Positions 12,185 through 22,818 of a stretch of DNA of 64,000 nt are shown piece by piece (within the stretch, counting starts at the first letter, position 1; every line of letters starts with the position of its first letter). The DNA lies in the NCBI GenBank assembly GCA_963681505.1, contig OY811973.1, positions 8,591,263 through 8,655,262 of the forward strand, written 5' to 3'. The notes beneath the pieces are model-generated. The model saw only the letters and a list, made by a program, of their open reading frames with translations. It did not search any database and was not told where the DNA came from. The translations under genes were made by a program, and so were the position numbers. The stretch is from Eunapius fragilis (Eukaryota > Porifera > Demospongiae > Spongillida > Spongillidae).

Positions 12185-15100
12185 GCGTGCGTGTGTGTGT
12201 GTGTGAGACCTGTGAATGTGATGCAGTGTAATTTGCCCTCTGTCAGGGGCTGCATACATTGATCCATATACACACAAATGTGAGTGTTAAGCCTCTCTAC
12301 TGTGCATTAGTACAATCCTCGAAAACCCATGTAAAAGCCTTATTCCTGTGACCCCTGATACATGTGTCTGTGCAATCTGAACAGTACCAGTTTCTACCAA
12401 CCTCAATGGGGGAATTGGGGTGGTTGTGGTGGTGGTGGTGGTGGTGGTGGTGGGGTTGTAAACCCCTTTGCATCAAATGCCCCTCTCCCTTTTTTCAATT
12501 TGGGTTGCTACTACAAAGGTTGATGTGCCCCTGAATTGCAATGTCAAATTGAGTAAACATAACAACCAAACAGCTTGCATGTGTTCAATATTGGCACGCC
12601 CAATCTCATATATACCCCCCTTGGGTATGACATGTATGCTGTTCACATATAAGTGCTATTGTGTACACACACAGTGAGTACACAGGTACACTTAAGTGCA
12701 TGTGCACACATGTAAAGGATCAGGCAAAGTCTTGTAAGAGTTTCCACTTACATGTACACATTCACATATCAGTGGATTGTTATTTCAGTGCACAGGGGTC
12801 TATGTTGTGTGAATGCAAAGTGTAATTACTCACATGCAAGGAAGTGACACGGCATAAATGTGACATTTCACCCATCTAATACTATAATTTCCAACGTATG
12901 TACGTACGTCCGCGTAACTCATTTATATACTCTGCCTAGCGCCTATTGGTTGCTAGGTATGTATGCATACCTAGCAACCAATAGGAACGACCACCTCCCA
13001 CAAACGTACATAGCAACGCGTACTTAGCGACCATACCTGCCACAAAACCTACATGCCTGTACAGGTAATCACATGGAGAAAGAATAAAAGCAATGCTATT
13101 GTGGTTCACTCTCAAGTCTCATCGTACAGACCGAGAACATGTAGCTACTATCTGACATAATAATTCCATGAAGTATTTGTATTGCGCGGGCATGTTATAG
13201 AGGTTGCGTAGTAACCGTATGCTAGAACAGGTGGTAGATTATATATGCAACATTGGGTAAAACAGCCGGTAAAAAAAAGAGGAGCTAGGAGGTAGACCAA
13301 CTGTTCATCTGGCAAATGAATAGCGAGACAAATAATCAACCTGTGATTTTTCATGGGGGCACGCTAGTAATTTTATATTAATATGGTGTTGATGTCACAT
13401 ATACCATATTTACAGTACATGTACTAATACATTTGTACCACATTTGATTAATGAACAATCTTTGTTTCAGTTAATTGGACCACATCACTATCTGATTAAG
13501 GATTAGTGGAGCAGCTCAACCCTGGGGACAAAGAACACTGACAAAGAACACGACAACGTTCCTAGCTCCAGATCAATGAAATATAAATAAACTACCACAG
13601 AACAAGTATGAAGTGGCAGTAAAAATATGGATGCTAGAAATTCTTCAATTTAGGATAAATGTTGAAATATTGGTCTTACATGTAGGACCTGACCTTGGAG
13701 ATATTAATTCAATATTGATTATTATACAATGCAATAGCTTCTGGGGGTTTGGTACGGTCTTCTGGGGGTTTGGTATGGTGGCCAGGTAGGTCTTCTGGGG
13801 GTTTGGTATGGTGGCCAGGTAGGTCTTCTGGGGGTTTGGTAGGTCACTCTCTCCATTGATGAGCTTCGAGCGCTTATTGCGTTGTGCAAAAGACACTACC
13901 TCTGTTTTGCTCAGAGCAAGACGCAATTAGTGTTTCGACTGTAAGCAATCACATGATTTTTCCTTATGCCTCAACAGCAATTAGCTCTAGAGCTCAAACC
14001 AAGTCGGCTCTGTGACACAAGGAGAACTATAGGATATAACGTCACATGCGTGTTTACCGTGCGACGTGACGGAGAATTTTGTAACGAAAGACACTCATTG
14101 GAAGGTAGCATACAAGTTTTCAACTTGGTAGGCCATATACTACACCACTGGAGATAAAACAAGACCATCGAAGTAATGCTCGCATACTTGCACATTGTCC
14201 AAAACGTTTCAGAGGTGTGTATAAAGCTTTCCTCTATATATACATAAGCAGCAAAGACATGTTGATCTTAGCATGGAAAATGGTGCATCCTTGGCTATCT
14301 CGGTCATGTGACATATGTGATTTCATCATATATCCCATAGTTCTCCATGAGACAAAGAGCCAACTCGGTTTGAGCTCGCAAAGGAAAAATCACGTGATTG
14401 TTTAGAGTTCATACTATAATTGTGTCATGGCATTGAGCAAAACAAGAGGCAGTGATTTGAGCACAACGAAAAAAGTGCTCAAAGCACAGCAGTCAAGGGG
14501 GCAACCTACTGGGCAAACATAGTTTAGGGACGAGTGCGCTTATTCCCCCCCCCCCCCCCCCCCCCCATCCCCGGGATTTGATACTGCTAATTAGTTCTTT
14601 AGAGGTGATTATTATTTAAAAAGGCAGTGGTTAACAATTGCATACTACAGCCATCACATGGTGAGACCAAAAGAGATCGTACATTTTGTGACGTATAGGA
14701 GTAAAAAAAAGCCTACATGATGTCATTACTACCATCATTGTCATGGAACCCCCTCCCCCCCCCCCCCCCACACCCCCAGGCTAGGGGCACTGAGAGGGAC
14801 CTGGTGACCTTAATTAAATCATTAGCCAGGCTGTATTTGAGTATTTGAGCTGAGGGTTATAACCGTGCACGCGTTGAATCCCTCCCCCCCCCCCCCCCCC
14901 CCCTCCCCCCCATTATAGCTAATTTAATATCTATGGGCAAATGCTGATCCCCGGGGGAGCTAGGGATATAACCAATGAAAGCCGAAATTGCCCGAAAACT
15001 AAAAGCGTGCAGCTCTCTAATTCCTAATAAAAACCCCCATCTTGCATGTGCAGTGATTAAGTGCATAATTTAGGGGGACACTACCTATAACTACACAAGC

Positions 15101-15528
15101 CAAATCTTAACAACCTGGTACAGGAATGACTGCTGAACGGATATGTTCCAGACTATTGCAACAACATTCATGTTGTCGCAACAATCTGATCTGGAACATA
15201 TCCGTTCAGCAGTCATTCCTGTACCAGGTTGTTAAGATTTGGCTTGTGTAACATTCCTGTGTCTGATTCTGAAACTAGTCCTGCTGAAGCATGTGCATAT
15301 TGTTTACGCACGTGATACATCACTTGCCTCTAACACTACTTTGTGCATGCGGTCGGCGTCCGTCAGATACTCACGAACGTTTGGGTCGTCCCTGAACGTG
15401 TGGAGGACGGCCGTCGTAGCGTGACATCCCTGCGCTATCATCGCTCCGATGGGCCACTTCTGTGCCCTCCAAAGGTCCCCGCGCACGGCAACGTACTGCA
15501 CTAGAACCACACTTTGCTTGGTCGCCAT
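11726..15528 (-). CDS. PTRHD1: PTRHD1-like peptidyl-tRNA hydrolase, copy 1
   Basis: Two exons: 15319-15528 (70 codons) and 11726-11896 (56 codons plus TAA), joined in phase 0 across a 3.4 kb GT-AG intron, giving 126 aa. Exon 1 has LVQYVAVRGDL, KWPIGAMIAQGCHA and MHKVVLEASD. Exon 2 has DHKLWIEQPENIPTC and ends KFKLFK. This is the full Pth2-superfamily core as in PTRHD1 (human about 140 aa), expected to act on peptidyl-tRNA or a related substrate. I start at ATG 15528 (MATKQSV); an ATG four codons upstream is possible. The gene is head to head with ABHD. Its intron holds microsatellites, foldbacks and a roughly 495-bp segment missing from copy 2. Confidence 0.85.
12131..12206. repeat. (TG)n microsatellite in the PTRHD1 intron
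   Basis: Long TG/CA run with a few GC interruptions; the shorter equivalent is at 43971-44022. Reading frames through it give His/Thr runs that are not genes. A (TGG)n run follows at 12420-12452. Confidence 0.9.
12876..13370. other. About 495-bp segment present only in unit 1, with a palindrome
   Basis: Flanking sequence (ATTTCACCCAT, then TAATTTTATAT) is contiguous in unit 2 at about 44685-44700, so this is an insertion here or a deletion there. It contains a 44-nt near-perfect palindrome at 12951-12994 (CCTATTGGTTGCTAGGTATG arms). No terminal repeats are evident. Small minus-strand frames look spurious. Confidence 0.6.
15093..15249. mobile_element. Foldback in the PTRHD1 intron, unit 1
   Basis: Inverted arms of about 60 bp start ACACAAGCCAAATCTTAACA and end near GGAACATATCCGTTCAGCAG, around a loop of about 35 nt. 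It is conserved at 46453-46610, so it predates the duplication. It lies about 70 bp inside the intron from exon 1 of PTRHD1 and could fold in the pre-mRNA. Confidence 0.8.
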
Positions 15529-15645
15529 CCCGTTCCGCACGCGAATATATTATACGACACCCACTTTAATGAATCTTAATAGTTAATAAATAAAGTAATT
15601 AAAAAAAGAAAAAAGGCACAAGCTATTATTAACTGCGCACAAATT
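15529..15645. promoter_or_regulatory. Shared promoter region PTRHD1/ABHD, unit 1
   Basis: 117 bp separates the divergent start codons of PTRHD1 (15528, minus) and ABHD (15646, plus). The interval is conserved in unit 2 (46890-47004). No TATA box is placed with confidence. It is a candidate bidirectional promoter, inferred from layout only. Confidence 0.55.
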
Positions 15646-16946
15646 ATGGGCTGGGAAACTGACCTGGATGTTATCCATACACTGGCGCACTTGCCTATAC
15701 ATCGCCTCTGCCTGTTCGTTAACCAGACTGCAGAAAACGTGTTTGACGACGCTCCACCGATACGCGTGCCAGTAACGGAATGCAACGAGTGGGTCACCTT
15801 CTTCATCCCCCACGTTTCCCTGGGTGCCGCGCTCCTCGCCCTGCTCGCCCTCTACGTCTGCCACTACGTCATGTCTGTCGTCCGCGCGCCCAGGGTGGTA
15901 TGTCCGACCCCGCCAGGGTCAAGTGGCTGAAGGAGCACTGTCCTCTTCCCCACACATTCCCCTATACCTTCCTCGCACCCTCCCCATACCTTCCTCACAC
16001 CCTCCCCATACCTTCCCACACCCTCCCCATACCTTCCTCTCACCCTCCCCTATTCCTTCCTCACACCCACACCTTCCTCACACCTCCCCACACCTTCCCA
16101 CACCTTCCTCACACCCTCTCCTACACCTTCACACTCTCCCACTCGTACCTTCACTCCAGCATGATGATGATCAAGTACATTGCGGAGTGCAAACGTCGCG
16201 GCCTTCGCTGCCCTCTCAAGGCGGCCATGTTGGTCTCCGTGGTCTGGAACCTGCCCATTGCCGAAAGGAACATGTACAAGACATTCAATAGACTCACCCT
16301 CAACAGGCATCTCTGCAAGCTGATCCACACTATTCTCAGGAAGTATGTGCGGGGTGGGTGTGGTTTAGGCGTGGTATTTATGGATGGCGCAAGGTGGGTG
16401 TGGTATTTGCCTATCCTCACATAATAAACTGCTCTATGTATGAGATTGTTACCTTAAGGATCCTAACAGGCATGTTCCAGGAAAGGACCATGCACTGAAA
16501 TGTATGGCTAATTACACATTCATTGCTTTTATAATGATAAACAGTTCAATTCTCAGTACATGAGTCATTTTGAACATTTCAAACTTCAAGAATATATCAA
16601 ATGTGTTAGCTTCCTTTCCTCAGCAAATTAAACATTTCAGTAAACTGATCTTTCATATTCATTTGAATTGCAGGTAACAGGTTGACCTTTGTATGCCCTG
16701 CAGGCTTCGAGGGCTGCAACCAACATGTGCTTTAGGCTGTAATTAACAAACTGACTAACTTTTTAACTATATCTTTCAGCCATGTCCAAAGATGATGTTC
16801 TAAGTAACAACGTAACACTTGTCGTGACCAGGAGGGGTGGCCATATTGGCTTTCTTGAAGGCCTTCTGCCATTGCCAAAGACGATGGTGGACCGAGCACG
16901 CACCCAGTTCACTTTGGCTGTCTTTGAAAAGGGTGTGACCTCATAA
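15646..16946 (+). pseudogene. ABHD1/3-type hydrolase, deleted copy 1
   Basis: Remains of the gene that is intact at 47005-54107. Exon 1 survives from ATG 15646 but has lost one T (TATGTCCGACC against TATGTTCCGACC), which shifts the frame. It breaks off at about 15942, joined straight to the pyrimidine-rich end of intron 5, so exons 2-5 are gone (about 4 kb), including the nucleophile serine. Exon 6 (16160-16342) is open with normal splice sites. A second loss of about 0.85 kb removed exons 7 and 8 with the catalytic aspartate. Exon 9 (16780-16946) still carries GGHIGFLEG with the histidine. No active hydrolase can be made. Confidence 0.9.
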
Positions 16947-17361
16947 TGCGTGGCTCCTACCCCCACCCCCCACCCTCATATGTGCACAACTGTCATCATT
17001 ATCTCTGTTTATATCTTGTAGATTAGTTGAATTTATTGATATAATTTTAATAACATTTGTTACCTGCAGTTAATGTTGTCACTGCTCACCACTCTTGTTA
17101 TGCACGTGTAGTTGTTTCCTGGTCCAATGAGCCACTCTTAGTCACGTATTAATATAGACAGAAATTGATTCTTCTTTCTTACTACTAAATTGTGGATTAA
17201 ATCAGTGTATTCAAAATAATGTTTTTAGTATGGTTATTTTGTGTGTGCCATAGTAGATCTAGCTTAGAAGAAAATGAAATTACTTTCGACCTTATACATG
17301 GAATTTTTAAAATGTATTTGGACAATACCAAATCAAACTGTGGAATTGAAGTGTTAAGGTA
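16947..17361. other. 3' flank of the ABHD relic
   Basis: Matches 54108-54533 in unit 2. No gene is seen. Confidence 0.5.
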
Positions 17362-18235
17362 TCGGAAGTTTCGTTAGAAACTTCCATATAGGATTTGACC
17401 CCGACTATGAATGTCATTAAAAAAACGCGACCCGTCTGTAACAACACTCCCGACGATCGGATCGTGTAGCTTGTTTTAGCAATCGATCTAGAAGTCAAAA
17501 ATGAGTAGTTTCGTTTTTGTTTCATGTCGCTGAACCGCGTGGTTGTTGAGAACAAGAGTGTACTGCCCGTCCTCGTACCCAGTCTCGGAACAAGGGGCGG
17601 GTCGTCTTCTCATTCTTCTTCTCCTTCTTGACAACGCATAACTCAGGACAGGAACATTTCTAAGCGATGAAAATTTCACCAATAGCTTCAGAATCGGCTG
17701 GAGGACTCGCTTTTATATAATATAATACTTTGATAAACAATCGACTATCAGCCTCCTATGTCTTGTTAGTCTCGTACCCAGACCGTCTATGACGTAAGCG
17801 ATTATCGCTGTAAACAGTATAATCACTACGTCCATACGTATGGACGTAGTGATTATACTGTTTACAGCGATAATCGCTTACGTCATAGACGGTCTGGGTA
17901 CGAGACTAATGTCTTGTATAATTAAATGGGTATGAAAAAAAATAAAGAAAACAAGCAAATAAAAACATTCTCTACGAGAAAGTTGGTGGGATATAGGATT
18001 TGATTATGACATTGGTGGTGTAAAAAGCAAGGAAACAAGGTCTTATCAGAAGGGAAAATGTCATAGTCCTATATTTAGCACACAAACAACACATGCCCTA
18101 GAAATGTGCTAAATATAGGACTATGACATTTTCCCTTCTGATAAGACCTTGTTTCCTTGCTTTTTACACCACCAATGTCATAATCAAATCCTATATCCCA
18201 CCAACTTTCTCGTAGAGAATGTTTTTATTTACTTG
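17362..18235 (+). mobile_element. Helitron-like foldback element A (unit 1)
   Basis: Starts TC after A17361 and ends ACTTG before T18236, with no target duplication. The empty site in unit 2 is at 54533/54534. The 5' hairpin is GGAAGTTTC-GTTA-GAAACTTCC, followed by ATATAGGATTTGACC. The 3' hairpin (17952-18235) has arms of about 130 bp with a single mismatch around a 22-nt loop. A separate palindromic MITE is nested at 17767-17908. The element is closely similar to 52129-52798, so the two are recent copies. Confidence 0.85.
17767..17908. mobile_element. Perfect palindromic MITE with 9-bp target duplication
   Basis: 142 bp, essentially all palindrome, beginning TAGTCTCGTACCCAGACC and ending with its complement. 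It is flanked by ATGTCTTGT at 17758-17766 and 17909-17917. It is absent from the sister element at 52129. A 9-bp duplication suggests Mutator-like mobilisation, which is an inference. Confidence 0.9.
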
Positions 18236-18645
18236 TCTTAAAATGGCTCTAATGTGCCATAGATTTACATGATATGACAACAGGGGTGACTCAAAGCCAT
18301 ATATTGCAGTTGTTTTAAAAAATAACCAAGTACATGTCTGATCAACTGGTTTTGTTACGTTCAACACGACATATGCATATGTTAGATTGGAACGAATAAT
18401 AATTAATCTGCCTTCACTTTAATATCCTCACTTTGAAAGGTTGATTTCACTCACAACATTGAGCCAGCCAATGAGTAGCAACCCTTACCCATCCAGTTAT
18501 TTCACTCAATAGTTTTTCCCACTTCAATTAAAGATAATGATAAGGGTTAGATGAAGCCATAAACTATTAATACTGCTGATTGGAAAAATGGATCACAAAT
18601 ACGTGTATGTGACTGTGTTCAGCCCTTATGGGCTTATAATTTTAC
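18236..18645. other. Intergenic, shared with unit 2
   Basis: Matches about 54550-54955 in unit 2. No gene is seen. Confidence 0.5.
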
Positions 18646-19387
18646 AAGGTTTTGGGAAAAGAAAAATGAGACAAAAATCTTATATTTAGTACTTCTTTTG
18701 GTTCTGTTACATTTACACGTGCTAAATATTCGATTTTGTCTCATTTTTCTTTTCCCAAAACCTTGTTCCCTTCCTTTTTACACCACCTTTGCCTCCAATT
18801 CCTACATCCCACCAACTTTCTCGTTAGAGAATGTTTTTCTCCTCTATTTTTTCATTATCATTTTTTACCGATTATTAATACTGGCAAGTGCCTCCCCCCC
18901 CCCCCCCCCCCCCCTCGCGGGAGAATTCTAACCCGTCTGTCTGCTCTCCTCTTTTGTTAGTACAATTCTAAACACGTAAATGTTGCCATGGGAACGCTTC
19001 AATTCAACACTAGGCATTACGTAATGATTGCGTATATCAATTTTATGCTTTATTCATACATCTGATACTTGAAGATGTCCTTCCAGGAGATTCTAAAGCG
19101 ATTGGTATAATTGGCGCTCTTTAAAACCATTTCTATTCTGAGTTATACTCACCCGAGAAGAAGACGACGAAGAAGATTTGGCCTGGGGACAAGGTAAAAC
19201 ACGAACTTTTTTTGTTCTCTTAAAGCGAACAGTTTGAAGACTGGAATAATACATTAAAATGACCGTCTTTGCATTCTGGTTCGATAGCAATAAAGAGCCT
19301 TTTCTTGGTACTCGAGTTATACGCGGGTGGCGTTTTTTTCACGACCCGGGTCAATTCCTATATAGGAACTACTATCGTAGTTCCTGA
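18646..19387 (-). mobile_element. Helitron-like foldback element D, reversed and truncated
   Basis: In reverse orientation it starts TC at 19387 after an A, with the same 5' hairpin as element B (GGAACTAC/GTAGTTCC). Internal sequence matches B throughout, including the CTTCTTC-type tract and a C/G run (18894-18914). One hairpin arm and the loop are complete; the second arm stops near 18646, so the last roughly 90 bp of the 3' end are missing. The unit 2 equivalent at about 54950 lacks the insert. Confidence 0.75.
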
Positions 19388-19489
19388 TCACTATAAAAAT
19401 TGAATGTTACATAAATCTGTACACAGAATTCTAACTGGATGGGGTTTGTGAACTTTGTACTCATGGCAACGAAAATATCTACAGCACCA

Positions 19490-20258
19490 AAACACCAGAC
19501 CCTTTATAATTATTTACTAACTCTATAGATATAGATAATAAGAGTCTCCAATGACCCAAAAGATGCTGTCTGCGAAAATAGAGAACAAGCAGTTTTTGTT
19601 TTTGATGTTTCCTCTGTTCCAAACAAGGCTTGTGCAGCCTCTTGGCTATCAGTGATACCATCCCCAGGTCTGAACCTCCACCTTGACAAGGCTGAATTCC
19701 AGACAATCTTAAAATGGTGGCTAGGTATTGACATGTTTGGTAGTAGTAGGTGCCCATCTTGTTCAACCCAGTCATTAGATCCCTTAGGTCACCGTGCCCC
19801 TAACATGGAAAAATAATGGGGATGTAATGTCACGACAACCAACTTGGGAATACCTTTTTTGAATCCCGCAGACAGGCTTGTGTTAGTGGACAAATGGAGG
19901 TAGGAGTTTGGGGCACGATGAACGATGCACCTGGCCAGCTGATGTTCTAGTGCCAAATTGAAATCTGGGAAAGCCATTGGTTTTTGATCTCACAGTTGCA
20001 CCACCGTTTAATCAAAGTATCCTCACTGAAGCGTGTATAACAGAGGGATCATCTGGCAGTGCTCAGGTTTCAGAACAAAGGAAACATGCCTCCAATGATG
20101 TTAAGTGCTCAGAGCTAGGTTGGTCTTGCATACCATTGGCTGTGGCTGTTGGGGAGCTGAAGCTCGCCTTCATCTTTCAAGCCTTGCCTCTCACCTGGCT
20201 GTCAGGGCAAATGCAAGGGCACTGCTATCCCAAGCTCAGCTCTGATATCTCAGCTTAA
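19490..20258 (+). pseudogene. Retroelement fragment, unit 1
   Basis: Broken frames contain FDLTVAPPFNQSILTEACIT, NDVKCSELGWSCIPLAV and an upstream NKACAASWLS-like segment. This is the same class of retroelement C-terminal region seen at 55170-55860, where the motif CIPLSVETYGCWG is better kept. It has frameshifts and an internal deletion near 20140. No RT core is present. Confidence 0.65.
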
Positions 20259-20845
20259 TTACACTATAGGTTGACATTCAGCTGTCCAGTCATAGGCGTT
20301 GTGTATTTTGTGTGTGATAATAATGATGAGAATAGTGTACACTTTCATGTATTCATGTGCATGTTTTATTGTATTATAAAGGGTCTGGTACCCATGTCGT
20401 AGCGATGTAGGCCCCCCCCCTATAAATGGGTCCCCCCGGCCCCATTTCCCTAGCGATTAGGGGCCGGCCGGCCTAATAACGCTTGGGAATTGGGACCCCC
20501 GCAAGGCCCCATTTCACTAGCGATTCGGTACCCCCTTAGTGAAATAGGGCCCCCACATTAATTCATATTAGTTCAATGCATATAAGGTACAGTTAGAAAT
20601 AGGGTGCATGGGTCTTGAAGCTAGTTACATGTAATTTTCGAACGGTACCTGAGGTTAACCTTTAGATAGCAAGTACGAAATAGGGCAAGTGTACTGATAT
20701 GCATATAAGACACAACTCAGAAACTAGTTGTCTTCTATTTGTCTTCAAGCACAAAAACACTTCACCGTTTTGGTGCCCTTTTAATAGATGCACATACATA
20801 GTCAGTGGTACCATTGGTAGCAAACTTCACACTGAATTATTTTGC

Positions 20846-22277
20846 CTAATTCAGGCATTCTGCAGGTACAGTGAAGGATAATGACATGATGCCGCAGTGC
20901 ACACCTCCTGATGGATAGTTGCTAGAGGAAATGCATAGTGTTAGTTCACTTCGTTCAAAACAGGATAACAGATGGAAACGCATCCTGCCTTGATCAAAAA
21001 TAAGAGTCCTTAAGTTGTCTCCTATTGCAGCATGGTAAGCAAATGCAATACTAAAGAGGCCACGGTCTGTGGATCCTGACTGTTGCTGCACTGGGTATTG
21101 TGTGACACTGAATCAAGGCTGAATCATTTGCAGCACACTTGTACACAGTGCTAAACTGCTCTTTTAGACTGAATGACAACGTTTCTGTATTACCCACAAG
21201 ACTGTCATAAAGGAAGACACTGCCATCACTAGCTTAAGGCTGTTGTAAGCCAATGTTCCTCGCCAGTGTAATGAATCTGTATACCTAGACATTGCACATG
21301 GTAAAGCAGCCATGATTATGTAATTACAACATACCATCTATATTCATTGGTTTTGAAGCCTTTAACCTGACATAGCACAGTAGGTTGAAAACCAGACATT
21401 GTTGGAAACTGATCTTGAAGAAGTATTAAATCAGAATAGATTACAAGATCATCCAACAAGCCTCCTTGTTCTAGAATTCTCTTATGATGTTTAGTCATTC
21501 CCAAGATCCAAGGAGAACACTGAGAAAAAGGCATGATTAAAAAAGGCAAATAATAAACTTTTTTACTTCATTGGATTTTTCAGTCCTCTTTGCCTTTTTA
21601 CTTTCTTGTTCAGCATTACAGCACATATCTAAGCGCATGGTTTAAGGATGCATTTTCATCTTATCACTCTATATATCATTTAATTGTTCAAATCTGTTGT
21701 TCCTTCCTGAGGATTGTCCTTTGAGCATCCATCTGATTATGTATGATCTTAAGTAAGGCTGCATTTTAAAACACTTAATCATTATTTGTATACACTCACC
21801 AGATGCAATGGTGCATGACCTTTCTGTAGCTTTGGATTAATCCTTTGACAACGTTCACACAAACTGATCTGGGTGTTGAAGAATATCAACTACAAGCATG
21901 CTTTAACCATGATTGTAACTTACGTAGGAGCACACTTGATTACACAGCTCAGGCCAGTAGTATATCTGTCGCTGATCTGAGCAAGCGTTTTGTCTCTACC
22001 CAGATGACCTTCTTCATGAACGGACTTTACAATTTTCAGTTGGTCTTCCTCCTTTTCAGTGACCATGCTCGGGCGTTGTTTAGTTTTTCCACCTCATTAC
22101 ATTGTACAAATGGCCAGCTTCAACACTGAAAAACGCAGCTCGCTTTCGAAGTCTCCGTTTGTATTCCTTGCTCACATCCGACGGATAGAGCGCATTTGTG
22201 ACATATTCAAAAATGGCGCTATACGAGCACTTTGAAGCAGATGCGTCGCACTCTACAGCCTCTCCTGTAACGCTCAC
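20846..22277 (-). pseudogene. Ginger-like integrase zinc finger plus Ulp1-like protease remnant
   Basis: Reading right to left: a segment IFEYVTNALYPSDVSKEYKR, then VHEEGHLGRDKT and, across a likely small intron (GTAAGT at about 21925), CERCQRINPKLQKGHAPLH. Together these form the HHCC zinc finger that precedes integrase cores in Ginger/KRBA2-type proteins. Further on are LLDDLVIYSDLILLQDQFP, a HWLTTA segment and QQQSGSTDRGLFSIAFAYHA, resembling C48 (Ulp1) proteases used by some DNA transposons. At the expected catalytic Cys (STDCG) there is CGT, Arg. The DDE integrase core is missing, and frameshifts occur between blocks. Family assignment is from remembered motifs. Confidence 0.65.
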
Positions 22278-22393
22278 AGCAGCTGGTTAACTAGAGAGAG
22301 TGTGCAGGTGGCACGCATGGGTGTGTACTTACGTTGTTCATGCAGACTGAATGACATCATACATGCATGAAAGCTTCAGACGGCAAAGTGGTG

Positions 22394-22740
22394 CACAGCA
22401 AAAAAACCACGCGAATCATAAAATGATTTGTCAACTGATTTGTTCAGAGAATCAGAATTTGATTTCATACATGATCTGCCTGTAATTCCATACATAAAAT
22501 CCATCATAATCATATGTTAAATCACAAACGGATTGTACATATGATTTCTACTGAAAAATCAACTGTAAAATCCAGCAAAATCACGCAGTGATTTTTGAAT
22601 GGATTAAGCATGTGATTTTTACATCGAATCATACACAGAATCATCTTATAAATCACAATGAATGATTTTTCAAATGATTTTTCAAATGATCTTTTGTCAC
22701 TCACAATATCACAACAGTGATATAAATACATAAATATAAA
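22394..22740. repeat. CACTA left subterminal repeat array
   Basis: Dense copies of TGATTT/AAATCA in both orientations with irregular 10-30 bp spacing, for example TGATTTTTCAAATGATTTTT near 22663-22690. The mirror region is 27940-28229. Comparable subterminal arrays in plant En/Spm bind the element-encoded TNPA protein; binding here is inferred. Confidence 0.8.
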
Positions 22741-22818
22741 TGCATAAAATCAAGACAGCAATATAAAGGATAAGATATAAAAATGGATACAAAACTGTTT
22801 GAAGTAGTAGAAGTATGG

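Noticed and set aside
13645-13926. Minus-strand frame with NPQKTYLATIP repeats
   Set aside because: Produced by a short GGTCTTCTGGGGGTTTGGTA tandem repeat in the PTRHD1 intron; the repeat number and frame differ in unit 2.
15780-16424. 214-codon plus frame with PHTFPYTF repeats
   Set aside because: It reads across exon 1 of the ABHD relic in the wrong frame and then through pyrimidine repeats.
17952-18235. Interpretation of the long hairpin as a microRNA precursor
   Set aside because: Arms of 130 bp with almost no bulges form the end of a mobile element with empty sites; nothing indicates a Drosha-type precursor.
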